A stretch of 64,000 bases of DNA from Burkholderiaceae bacterium (GTDB lineage: Bacteria; Pseudomonadota; Gammaproteobacteria; Burkholderiales; Burkholderiaceae_E), in contig JADJVQ010000028.1 of assembly GCA_016710525.1 (NCBI GenBank), positions 31,261-95,260 on the forward strand. The letters run 5' to 3'. How positions within the stretch are numbered: position 1 is the stretch's first letter; each line of letters starts with the position of its first letter. The translations under genes were made by a program, and so were the position numbers. The notes below the pieces were generated by a model that saw only the letters and a list, made by a program, of their open reading frames with translations, had not been told where the DNA came from and did no database searches. Positions 56,037 to 64,000 of this stretch are shown here, in pieces.

Positions 56037-57020
56037 ATGCTCGCGTTCGTGATTCGACGGCTGATCCAGGCGACCCTGGTCATGCTGGTCGTGGCCTTCG
56101 TCTCGTTCTCGCTGTTTCAATACGTCGGCGATCCGGTGCTGGCCATGCTGGGCCAGGATGCCACGCCGGAGCAACGCGCCGACCTGCGCCGGGACCTCGG
56201 ACTCGAGCAGCCCTTCTATGTCCAGTTCGGCCGCTTCGTCGGCAACGCCGCGCAGGGCGAGTTCGGCCTGTCGTACCGCCAGGGACGAAAGGTCTCGACG
56301 CTGCTGCGCGAACGGCTGCCAGCCACCCTCGAGCTCTCGTTCGCGGCGGCCGTGCTGGCCTTGTGCATCGGCATTCCGATGGGCGTGTACACCGCGCTGC
56401 GTCGTGGCGGCTTCTTGGCCAATGTCTTCCTGGCGCTCTCGCTGATCGGGGTTTCGCTGCCCACCTTCCTGATCGGCATCCTGCTGATCCTGACCTTCGC
56501 GGTGCTGCTGGGCTGGCTGCCTTCGTACGGCCGGGGCGCGACGGCAAGTCTGGGCTGGTGGACGACCGGTCTGACGAGCATCGACGGCCTGAGGCATCTG
56601 GTGCTGCCGTCGATCACGCTGTGCCTGTTCCAGATGACGCTGATCATGCGGCTCGTGCGCTCCGAGATGCTCGAGGTGCTGCGCACCGACTACATCAAGT
56701 TCGCCCGTGCCCGCGGCCTGTCGGATCGCGCGATCCACTTCGGACACGCCCTGAAGAACACGCTGGTGCCCGTCATCACGATCGCGGGCCTGCAACTGGG
56801 CGCCATCATCGCGTTTGCGATCATCACCGAGACCGTGTTCCAGTGGCCCGGCATGGGTCTGCTGTTCATCCAGGCGGTGCAAAGTGCCGACATCCCGATC
56901 ATGGCCGCCTACCTTTGCCTGATCGCCCTCGTTTTCGTGGTCATCAATCTGATCGTCGACCTGCTGTATTTCGCGGTCGACCCGCGCCTGCGCATGGACC
57001 GCGCCACGTCCAGCCACTGA
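56037..57020 (+). CDS. Dipeptide ABC transporter permease, DppB-like
   Basis: This 327-residue inner-membrane protein has about six helices, the N-terminal signature LIRRL-like FVIRRLIQATLVMLVVAFVSFSLF, and the permease EAA loop with YIKFARARGLSDRAI near 225. It is one half of the translocation channel for di- or oligopeptides. The remaining importer genes follow after an M20 gene, so the order is unusual. Confidence 0.93.
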   Translation: MLAFVIRRLIQATLVMLVVAFVSFSLFQYVGDPVLAMLGQDATPEQRADLRRDLGLEQPFYVQFGRFVGNAAQGEFGLSYRQGRKVSTLLRERLPATLELSFAAAVLALCIGIPMGVYTALRRGGFLANVFLALSLIGVSLPTFLIGILLILTFAVLLGWLPSYGRGATASLGWWTTGLTSIDGLRHLVLPSITLCLFQMTLIMRLVRSEMLEVLRTDYIKFARARGLSDRAIHFGHALKNTLVPVITIAGLQLGAIIAFAIITETVFQWPGMGLLFIQAVQSADIPIMAAYLCLIALVFVVINLIVDLLYFAVDPRLRMDRATSSH

Positions 57021-57064
57021 CATCGTCCGCCCACTTCCTTGATCCGACTCCAGGCATCCCGCCC

Positions 57065-58281
57065 ATGAATGCACCTGAACCCTACCTGGCAGATCACCCG
57101 ACCGTCACGCGGATGCGACTGTTCCATCGCGACCTGGTCGAGATTCGTCACGAACTGCACCGCCATCCCGAACTCGGCTTCGAAGAGCACTTCACAGCGG
57201 AACTGGTCGCGCGCGAGCTGACGCGCTACGGCGTCGATGCCGTGCATCGGGGCGTGGGCCGCACCGGTGTCGTGGCGGTGATTCGGGGCGCACCGATCGT
57301 TCAGGGCGGCGCATCGGCCTGCGCGCCGACATGGATGCCCTGCCGATCGCCGAAGAGAACCACTTCGAGCATCGCTCCACCCATGCCGGCGTGATGCATG
57401 CGTGCGGCCACGATGGCCACACCACGATGCTGCTGGGCGCGGCGAGGCATCTGGCGGCCACCCGCGACTTCGATGGTGTCGCGCATCTGATCTTTCAGCC
57501 AGGCGAGGAGGGCTATGGCGGCGCCCAGAAGATGATCGAAGACGGTCTGTTCGAACGCTTCCCCTGCGATGCCGTCTATGCGATGCACAACTGGCCCAGC
57601 CTGCCGCCGGGCACGATCGCCGTGCGACCGGGCCCGATGATGGCGGCCGCCGATCGCGTCACGATCCACATCGAAGGTCGGGGCGGCCACGGCGCCCACC
57701 CGTACCTGGCGATCGACCCGGTGGTGGTGGCGGCACACATCATCACGGCCGCGCAGTCGATCGTCTCGCGCAACGTCAATCCGATCGACGCCGCGGTCAT
57801 CAGTCTGTGCTCGCTGCAGGCCGGCAACCCTGGCGCGATGAGTGTGATCCCGCGCGAGGCCACCATCGTGGGCACGGTGCGCACGTTCAAGCGCGAGACA
57901 CAAGACATGATCGAGGCCCGGCTGAGCGAACTGGTTCAGTCGGTGGCGCAAGGCTTCGGCGCGAAGGCGCGTGTCGACTATGAGCGGGTCTATCCGGCCA
58001 CCATCAATTCCCGGGACGAGGCCCTGTTCGGCCAGCAGACCGCGCTGGAGCTGGTGGGCGAAGCGCAGATGGTGCCCGACCTCGATCCCAGCATGGGGTC
58101 CGAAGACTTTGCCTTCATGCTGCAGCAGCGACCTGGCGCCTACTTCCGGATCGGCCAGGGCGGCAGCGAAAGCGGCTGCTTCCTGCACAACACCAGCTAC
58201 GACTTCAACGATGCGATCCTGCCGCTTGGAGTGGCCCTGTTCGTCCGGCTGATCGAGCGTGCGATGCCGCTGCCCGCCTGA
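57065..58281 (+). pseudogene. Second M20 amidohydrolase, frameshifted
   Basis: This is a gene of about 406 residues. The first part (57065 to about 57313) encodes RHELHRHPELGFEEHFTAEL up to IVQGGA. The frame then breaks, with one base missing at about 57314, and continues with GLRADMDALPI, CGHDGHTTML, GRGGHGAHP and GSEDFAFML to 58281. It is a paralogue of the gene at 54797. An internal ATG at 57331 would give an enzyme lacking its N-terminal strand, which is unlikely to be active. Confidence 0.87.
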
Positions 58282-58314
58282 ATGCCTGGACCTGTCCGAT
58301 CCTGGAGACCTCCG

Positions 58315-59901
58315 ATGCATTGCTTCGCACAGACGGCGCGCCGACTGATGATGGCCGCGGCCGCCTCGATGATGCTGACCGGCGCCGCGGCAGCCGTCAC
58401 CTTCAAGGTTGCCGACCAGGGCGATGCACTGTCGATGGATCCGCACTCGCTGAACGAGTCGCTGCAGCTGACCTTCACTGGCAATGTCTATGAGCCGCTG
58501 GTTGCCCGCGACAAGCAGCTCGGGCTGGTGCCCGGCCTGGCGACCAGCTGGAAGCAGACCGATCCAAACACCTGGCGCTTCGAGCTGCGACGCGGCGTGA
58601 AATTCCATGACGGCTCCTCGTTCACGGCAGACGACGTCATCTTTTCGTATCGGCGTGCCCTGGGCGAAGGGTCGGACGTCAAGACTTACGTCGGCGCGAT
58701 CAAGGAGATCCGCAGGATCGGCGAGCACAGCATCGACATCGTCACTTCGGCGCCGTTCCCCATCCTGCCCGATGTGCTGTCGCTGTGGTACATCATGAGC
58801 AAAGCGTGGTGTGAAGCCAATGGCGCCGGCCAGCCCGTCGACAAGCGCAAAGGGGTCGAGAATGCCGCTTCGTTCCGCGCCAATGGCACCGGACCGTTCC
58901 GGCTCAAATCCCGCGATCCGGGTGTGCGAACAGTCCTGGTCCGTCACACCGGCTACTGGGACAAGATCGAAAGCAATGTCGACGAAGTGATCTTCACACC
59001 GATCGGCAACGATGCGACCCGAGTCGCCGCGCTGATCTCCGGCGAGATCGACATGATGCAGCCCGTGCCGGTGCAGGATGCCGCGCGGCTCGCGCAAAAT
59101 CCGGCGCTGAAGATCATGCAAGGGCCCGAGCTTCGCACCATTTTCCTGGGCATGGACCAGAAGCGCGACGAACTGCTGTTCTCCAGCGTCAAGGGCAAGA
59201 ACCCGTTCAAGGACCGCCGCGTGCGTCAGGCGTTCTACCAGGCCATCGATATCGAGGCGATTCGCAGCCGAATCATGCGAGGCGCCGCAGCGCCCACCGC
59301 GTTGATGATCGGACCGGGCATCAAGGGTTTCAAGGCCGAGCAGAACAAGCGCCTTGCGCACGACCCCGATGCAGCCCGCAAGCTGCTGGCGGACGCAGGC
59401 TACCCCACCGGTTTCGAGGTCAAGCTGAGCTGCCCGAATGATCGCTATGTCAATGACGGCGAAATCTGCCAGGCGATCGCCGGCATGCTGGCCCGTGTCG
59501 GCGTCAAGATCACCCTGGAGGCAGAGAGCAAAGGCACCTATTTCCCCAAGATCCTGTCGCGCAATACCTCGTTCTACATGCTGGGCTGGACGCCAGGCAC
59601 TTACGATTCCCACAATCCTCTGTTCGCGCTGATGGCCACACCTGGGGCTGGCGGCCAGGGGCAATTCAACCTGGGCAATTACAGCAACCCCAAGCTCGAC
59701 GAACTCACGGCCCGGATCTCCGCCGAGACCGACCAAGGCAAGCGCAATGCCATGATCGCCGACGCATTCAAGATTCACGCCGACGACATCGGTCACCTGC
59801 CGCTTCACCAGCAGGCGCTGGCCTGGGGAATGAAGAAGAACGTGAGCCTGGTCCAGTTGGCCGACAACTTCAATCCGTACAAGTATGTGGTGATCAAATG
59901 A
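58315..59901 (+). CDS. Dipeptide ABC transporter substrate-binding protein
   Basis: This is a 528-residue precursor with signal peptide (MHCFAQTARRLMMAAAASMMLTGAAAA). The mature family 5 binding protein has ADQGDALSMDPHSLNE, LATSWKQTDPNTWRFELRRGVKFHDG near 75-100 and NPFKDRRVRQAFYQAID near 300. It delivers peptides to the DppBC-like permease. The start at 58315 follows a GGAG; an ATG at 58282 is less likely. Confidence 0.94.
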   Translation: MHCFAQTARRLMMAAAASMMLTGAAAAVTFKVADQGDALSMDPHSLNESLQLTFTGNVYEPLVARDKQLGLVPGLATSWKQTDPNTWRFELRRGVKFHDGSSFTADDVIFSYRRALGEGSDVKTYVGAIKEIRRIGEHSIDIVTSAPFPILPDVLSLWYIMSKAWCEANGAGQPVDKRKGVENAASFRANGTGPFRLKSRDPGVRTVLVRHTGYWDKIESNVDEVIFTPIGNDATRVAALISGEIDMMQPVPVQDAARLAQNPALKIMQGPELRTIFLGMDQKRDELLFSSVKGKNPFKDRRVRQAFYQAIDIEAIRSRIMRGAAAPTALMIGPGIKGFKAEQNKRLAHDPDAARKLLADAGYPTGFEVKLSCPNDRYVNDGEICQAIAGMLARVGVKITLEAESKGTYFPKILSRNTSFYMLGWTPGTYDSHNPLFALMATPGAGGQGQFNLGNYSNPKLDELTARISAETDQGKRNAMIADAFKIHADDIGHLPLHQQALAWGMKKNVSLVQLADNFNPYKYVVIK

Positions 59902-59938
59902 TCGCTTCGACGAAGGCAATGCTGAGCGGACTGTGGGC

Positions 59939-60856
59939 ATGAGCGGCGCGCTGGCGCGGTTTTTCGACGGCGACCTCTGGTTCAGCTTCAAGCAGAGTCC
60001 GGTCGCGATGGTCGCCACACTGGTGGCGGCCATCATGGTGGCGGGCGCCATTCTGGCGCCCTGGGTGGCGCCGCACCAGCCCTTCGATCTCGCCTCGCTG
60101 TCGCTGAACGACTCGCTGCTGCCGCCCGCGTGGAGCGAACAGGGGCGCCTGAGTTATGCGCTGGGCACCGACGACCAGGGCCGCGACGTGCTGTCGACCA
60201 TTCTGTACGGGTCGCGCATTTCGCTGCTGGTCGGACTGGCCTCGGTGGTCTTCGCGTCGCTGCTGGGCGTCGGACTCGGACTATTGTCCGGCTACGTGGG
60301 TGGCCGCCTGGACGCCTTCATCATGCGGGTGGCCGATGTGCAGTTGTCGTTCCCGGCCATTCTCATTGCACTGCTGATCGACGGAGTGGCCCGCGCCGCA
60401 TTGCCGCGTGACGCTCACAACGACTGGCTGGCGATCGCGGTGCTGATCGGATCGATCGGCCTGGCCAATTGGGTGCAGTACGCCCGTACGGTGCGCGGTT
60501 CCACGCTGGTCGAAAAAAACAAGGAATATGTCCAGGCCGCCCGCGTGATCGGCGTATCCCCATGGATGATCATGCTGCGCCACGTGCTGCCCAATGTGAT
60601 GGGCCCGGTGCTGGTGATCGCGACGATCAACATCGCCACGGCGATCATCACTGAAGCCACGCTGTCGTTCCTGGGCGTGGGCGTGCCGCCCACGTCTCCA
60701 TCGCTGGGCACCATGATCAACAACGGCAACAATTTTCTCTACTCGGGGGAATGGTGGCTGGTGGTCTTCCCGGGCGCGGCCCTGGTGCTGCTGTGCATGT
60801 CGGTCAATCTGATTGGAGACTGGCTGCGTGATGCGTTGAACCCGAGGCTGCGTTGA
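59939..60856 (+). CDS. Dipeptide ABC transporter permease, DppC-like
   Basis: This 305-residue protein has a first helix at about 18-45, then the periplasmic loop with LGTDDQGRDVLSTILYGSR. About five further helices follow, and the EAA loop EYVQAARVIGVSPWMIMLRHVLPN near 200. It pairs with the DppB-like permease. Start ATG 59939 is chosen over GTG 59933. Its stop overlaps the possible TTG start of the next gene. Confidence 0.93.
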   Translation: MSGALARFFDGDLWFSFKQSPVAMVATLVAAIMVAGAILAPWVAPHQPFDLASLSLNDSLLPPAWSEQGRLSYALGTDDQGRDVLSTILYGSRISLLVGLASVVFASLLGVGLGLLSGYVGGRLDAFIMRVADVQLSFPAILIALLIDGVARAALPRDAHNDWLAIAVLIGSIGLANWVQYARTVRGSTLVEKNKEYVQAARVIGVSPWMIMLRHVLPNVMGPVLVIATINIATAIITEATLSFLGVGVPPTSPSLGTMINNGNNFLYSGEWWLVVFPGAALVLLCMSVNLIGDWLRDALNPRLR

Positions 60857-60858
60857 AC

Positions 60859-61881
60859 ATGGACGGCAAACCCGCGCTGCTGCAGGTGCGCAACCTGCGC
60901 GTTCAATTCGACACCCGCCGGGCCCTGCTGACCGCCATCGACGATGTTTCGTTCGACATCTCGCAGGGCGAAGTGCTGGGCGTGGTCGGTGAATCGGGTG
61001 CCGGGAAGTCCCTCACGGGCGCAGCAATCATCGGCCTGCTGGAACCTCCCGGAAAGATCACTGGCGGCCAGATCCTGCTGAATGGCCGGCGCATCGACAA
61101 CCTGTCCGGCGACGAACTGCGCAAGATCCGCGGCCGCGAGATCGGCGCCATCTTCCAGGACCCGCTTACTTCGCTGAACCCGCTGTACAGCGTCGGCAGG
61201 CAACTGACCGAAACCATCGAAACCCATCTGAACCTCACCCCGGCACAAGCCCGGACCCGGGCGATCGACCTGCTCAAATCCACCGGCATTCCGGGCGCGG
61301 AATTGCGCATCGATCACTACCCGCATCAGTTCTCGGGGGGCATGCGCCAGCGCGTCGTGATCGCGCTTGCGCTGGCCGCGGAACCCAAGCTGATCATCGC
61401 CGACGAACCCACCACCGCGCTGGATGTCTCGATCCAGGCCCAGATCATTTCCCTGATCAAGGCCTTGTGCCGCGAACATGGCACCGCGGTCATGCTCGTC
61501 ACCCACGACATGGGCGTGATCGCTGAAACGGCCGATCGCGTGGCTGTCATGTATGCCGGACGGGTGGTCGAACTCGGGCCGGTGACCCAGGTGATCCATC
61601 AGCCGCAGCATCCGTATACGCGTGGCCTGATGGGGTCGATTCCGACCCTGGGTGCCGAGCGCGACCGCCTTGAACAGATTGACGGATCGATGCCGCGCCT
61701 GACTGCGATTCCCTCCGGGTGTGCGTACCATCCGCGTTGCCCGTGTGCGGTGGCCATTTGCCAAGAACAGCGGCCCAACCTTCTGGCGGTCGGTGGGGTC
61801 GAGGCTGCATGCTGGTTGCACGAACCGAAGGTGGCCGCGGCATTTGCAGTCTCGCCGTTGCGCTCTGTGGACGGGAACTGA
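60859..61881 (+). CDS. Dipeptide ABC transporter ATP-binding protein, DppD-like
   Basis: This 340-residue ATPase has Walker A GESGAGKS near residue 44, signature FSGGMRQR near 154, Walker B LIIADEPTTALD near 176 and the switch H in VTHD. The C-terminal peptide-importer cysteine motif HPRCPCAVAICQEQRP is complete. A TTG at 60853 overlapping the permease stop is an alternative start. Confidence 0.94.
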   Translation: MDGKPALLQVRNLRVQFDTRRALLTAIDDVSFDISQGEVLGVVGESGAGKSLTGAAIIGLLEPPGKITGGQILLNGRRIDNLSGDELRKIRGREIGAIFQDPLTSLNPLYSVGRQLTETIETHLNLTPAQARTRAIDLLKSTGIPGAELRIDHYPHQFSGGMRQRVVIALALAAEPKLIIADEPTTALDVSIQAQIISLIKALCREHGTAVMLVTHDMGVIAETADRVAVMYAGRVVELGPVTQVIHQPQHPYTRGLMGSIPTLGAERDRLEQIDGSMPRLTAIPSGCAYHPRCPCAVAICQEQRPNLLAVGGVEAACWLHEPKVAAAFAVSPLRSVDGN

Positions 61882-61884
61882 TCT

Positions 61885-62883
61885 ATGAGTCCCTCATCCG
61901 GGTACGGCGTCGACCAGCCCGCCAAGTTGCCTAGCTCATCTGGCGGGTCTGGAATCGATTCCGCCGATCGGCCCCTCGCGCCACTGGTGCGCGCCGAGTC
62001 GATCAGCAAGCTGTTCGACGTTTCCGCGCCCTGGCTCAATCGGGTGCTCGAGCGTCGACCGCGCCAGTTGCTCAGCGCGGTCGATGGTGTCTCGTTCGAC
62101 ATCCATCGCGGCGAAACCCTGGCGTTAGTGGGCGAATCGGGGTGTGGAAAGTCGACGGTTGCCCGCCTGCTGGTCGGGCTGTACCCCGCCAGCCAAGGCA
62201 GGATCGTCTTCGACGGCCAGGATCTTGCGACCATGTCGTCGGGCGAAGGCACTCGGCTGAGGCGCCGGCTGCAGATGATCTTTCAGGATCCCTATGCCAG
62301 CCTCAACCCGCGATGGAAGGTGGCCGACATCGTCGCCGAACCCATTCGCGTGCACCGTCTGCTGACAAATCCAGAACAGACGCAAGCCCGGGTCGTCGAA
62401 TTGCTCGAGCAGGTCGGCCTGGCCGGCGCAGACGCCCAGAAGTATCCGCATCAATTTTCCGGCGGCCAACGCCAGCGCATCTCGATCGCTCGTGCGCTGG
62501 CCTCACAGCCCGAGTTCCTGGTCTGCGATGAACCGACCTCTGCGCTCGATGTCTCCGTTCAGGCGCAAGTGCTCAACCTGATGCGCGAGCTGCAGCGACA
62601 GCATGGGCTGACCTACCTCTTTATTTCACACAATCTGGCCGTCGTGCATCATGTCAGCGACCGGGTGGGCGTCATGTACCTGGGACGCATCGTTGAACTC
62701 GCGTCCAAGCACGAATTGTTCGCTCGGCCGCGTCACCCGTATACCCGGATGCTGCTCGACGCTATCCCGGACATCAGCATGACGGGAAAATCCCGCGTAC
62801 CGGTCGCTGGAGAGGTGCCCAACCCGCTGAATCCTCCGAACGGCTGTTCATTCCATCCCCGATGCCCTTTCGCCATGCGATGA
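61885..62883 (+). CDS. Dipeptide ABC transporter ATP-binding protein, DppF-like, C-terminus cut short
   Basis: This 332-residue ATPase has Walker A GESGCGKST near residue 82, signature FSGGQRQR near 192 and Walker B FLVCDEPTSALD near 213. The protein stops right after HPRCPFAMR, before the rest of the C-terminal cysteine motif that its partner DppD-like protein has. Another frame offers CDERW directly after the stop, so a small indel near 62875 is possible. ATPase motifs are intact, so it may still work. Confidence 0.9.
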   Translation: MSPSSGYGVDQPAKLPSSSGGSGIDSADRPLAPLVRAESISKLFDVSAPWLNRVLERRPRQLLSAVDGVSFDIHRGETLALVGESGCGKSTVARLLVGLYPASQGRIVFDGQDLATMSSGEGTRLRRRLQMIFQDPYASLNPRWKVADIVAEPIRVHRLLTNPEQTQARVVELLEQVGLAGADAQKYPHQFSGGQRQRISIARALASQPEFLVCDEPTSALDVSVQAQVLNLMRELQRQHGLTYLFISHNLAVVHHVSDRVGVMYLGRIVELASKHELFARPRHPYTRMLLDAIPDISMTGKSRVPVAGEVPNPLNPPNGCSFHPRCPFAMR

Positions 62884-62910
62884 ACGGTGGACCAGCATGC
62901 CGATCCGCGA

Positions 62911-63414
62911 TCAACTGCTTGACGGAGGTTCTTCGATCGTCAGTTCCAGGCTTTCCTTGATTTCCTCCATCACGATGTAGCTCCGTGACTCGCGGGCGGC
63001 GGGCAATGCCAGCAGCATGTCTCCCAGCATCTTGCGATAGGCGGACATCTCCGGGATGCGAGCCTTGATCAGGTAGTCGAATTCACCTGAGACAAGGTGG
63101 CAATCCAGCACGTTGGGCAGCTTGATGACCTCGCGCCGGAACTCATCGAAGATCGGCCCGGACTTGTGGGCCAGCTTGATCTCGACAAAAACCAGGAGCG
63201 ACTGGCCCAGGGCATGGGGATCTAGCCGGGCGTGATAGCCCAGGATGAATCCATCTCGCTCGAGCCGACGAATGCGTTCCGCGCAAGGTGTTGGCGACAG
63301 CCCTACCTGTTCGGCGACTTCACTGACCGGCAGACGCCCATCACTTTGCAGCAGGCGCAGGATCCGGCGGTCGATCCGGTCGAGTTCGCGCGCGCTGCGG
63401 GTTCGCACTCGCAT
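62911..63414 (-). CDS. Lrp/AsnC-family transcriptional regulator
   Basis: This 167-residue protein has an N-terminal helix-turn-helix (about 10-60, with LDRIDRRILRLLQ and VSEVAEQVGLSPTPCAERIRRLE). A C-terminal RAM ligand-binding domain (about 70-150) follows. It is transcribed away from dadA, the usual arrangement for a DadR-like regulator responding to alanine or another amino acid. Confidence 0.95.
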   Translation of the reverse strand: MRVRTRSARELDRIDRRILRLLQSDGRLPVSEVAEQVGLSPTPCAERIRRLERDGFILGYHARLDPHALGQSLLVFVEIKLAHKSGPIFDEFRREVIKLPNVLDCHLVSGEFDYLIKARIPEMSAYRKMLGDMLLALPAARESRSYIVMEEIKESLELTIEEPPSSS

Positions 63415-63572
63415 GGGCCCTCCTGGCCGGGGCCATATAGGGGTTTCCCTGCGCCGAAGCGCCGGGACAGGACATTTCCTGGTTCCGGAGATGATAAACG
63501 ACGCTTTTCACTACGAACAGGCCCATGAACAGCGGACTTCCTGCTCGTTCTGTTCTTAGACTTCAGCTATCA

Positions 63573-63593
63573 GAGCCGTGCTCGGCACGGCTC
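63573..63593. promoter_or_regulatory. Perfect 9-bp inverted repeat before dadA
   Basis: GAGCCGTGC-TCG-GCACGGCTC is a perfect palindrome with a 3-base centre. It ends 21 bp before the dadA ATG. It could be an operator for the divergent Lrp-type regulator or a hairpin in the dadA leader. Confidence 0.6.
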
Positions 63594-63614
63594 AGTCTGG
63601 AGTGGAGCATCGCC

Positions 63615-64000
63615 ATGCGGGTACTGGTCTTGGGGAGCGGCGTCATCGGCGTGACCACCGCGTATTACCTGGCGCGCGAAGGAGTGGACGTCACGGTCGT
63701 CGATCGGCAACCGCAAGCGGCTTTCGAAACCAGCCACGCCAATGCTGGCCAGATCTCCCCTGGCTATTCGACCCCGTGGGCTGCCCCCGGCATTCCGCTG
63801 AAAGCGCTGAAATGGCTTTTCCAGCGTCACGCGCCGCTTTCGTTCCGTCCGGACGGCAGCCTCTTCCAGATGCGGTGGATGGCCCAAATGCTGAGCCATT
63901 GCCGGCCCGAGCGATACGCGATCAACAAGGAACGGATGCTGCGGCTGGCTGAATACAGCCGGGATTGCCTGCGCGATTTGCGCCGAGACGAGCATCCGTT
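63615..64000 (+). CDS. dadA: D-amino acid dehydrogenase, N-terminal part
   Basis: The first 128 codons are present and the gene runs off the right edge. It starts [20 protein letters not shown] with the FAD dinucleotide-binding GxGxxG motif at residues 7-12. [13 protein letters not shown] [21 protein letters not shown] near 44-64 is the DadA signature. It oxidises D-alanine to pyruvate at the membrane. An in-frame ATG at 63525 would add 30 residues before the FAD motif and is rejected; GGAG lies upstream of 63615. Confidence 0.93.
   Translation, partial: MRVLVLGSGVIGVTTAYYLAREGVDVTVVDRQPQAAFETSHANAGQISPGYSTPWAAPGIPLKALKWLFQRHAPLSFRPDGSLFQMRWMAQMLSHCRPERYAINKERMLRLAEYSRDCLRDLRRDEHP

Noticed and set aside
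57331..58281. Second M20 gene as an intact shorter protein starting at 57331.
   Set aside because: The missing N-terminal part (57065-57313) is clearly coded in the neighbouring frame and contains conserved family residues, so a frameshift is the better explanation.

Overview
The window is high-GC chromosomal DNA from a betaproteobacterium, most likely of the order Burkholderiales. The evidence is the gene order: rubA-pilGHI, glyA-nrdR-rib-nusB-thiL-pgpA-pncC, dtd-tyrS|M23-anmK-erpA-bactofilin-rpsI-rplM. Tandem Burkholderiales-type porins and an Lrp/dadA pair support this. I see no rRNA, tRNA, CRISPR array, insertion sequence or prophage. Genus cannot be fixed from the sequence alone.

Region 1 (1-10.5 kb, all minus strand) concerns surface motility and second messengers. 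It holds the start of pilJ, then pilI, pilH, pilG and rubredoxin, a TfpX/TfpZ-type pilin accessory gene, and four consecutive major-pilin genes. Three of the pilins are nearly identical. Each pilin has a sigma-54-like -24/-12 box upstream, and the three similar ones each have their own terminator. Behind them lies a compact unit encoding a PP2C phosphatase, an FHA protein, a CHASE2 class III nucleotide cyclase and a metallo-beta-lactamase-fold cyclic nucleotide phosphodiesterase. Together this looks like a Pil-Chp/cAMP control block.

Region 2 (10.8-17.5 kb) holds terC, sucCD, a chemoreceptor with a histidine-rich multi-span membrane domain, and recA-recX behind a LexA-like box.

Region 3 (17.5-36.7 kb) is the conserved glyA-nrdR-ribD-ribE-ribBA-ribH-nusB-thiL-pgpA-pncC run, interrupted twice. 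One insertion, between nrdR and ribD, carries a TPP enzyme and a GGDEF protein. The other, between ribE and ribBA, carries a TAXI-type binding protein, a giant AsmA-like protein and a frameshifted hybrid histidine kinase. The ribBA product has lost the cysteines of its GTP cyclohydrolase II half.

Region 4 (36.8-49.7 kb) is housekeeping: a histidine phosphatase, a YbhB protein, dtd, tyrS, an M23 peptidase, anmK, erpA, bactofilin, a DUF6776-like protein, rpsI, rplM, an OsmC protein, coq7 and two tandem porins with matching promoters. Between rplM and the OsmC gene, at about 45495-45583 on the minus strand, there is a well-formed small-RNA candidate. It has a promoter, two hairpins (one presenting an anti-Shine-Dalgarno CUCCUCC loop) and a terminator.

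Region 5 (49.8-64 kb) is catabolic: an aminobenzoate/benzoate-type CoA ligase overlapping a PilZ protein, a trans-sulfuration PLP enzyme and a lipoprotein aminopeptidase. A dipeptide ABC importer follows, interleaved with two M20 amidohydrolases, both frameshifted. Last come an Lrp-type regulator and divergent dadA, cut by the window end. Three plus-strand genes each lack a single base, so assembly error and real decay must both be considered.
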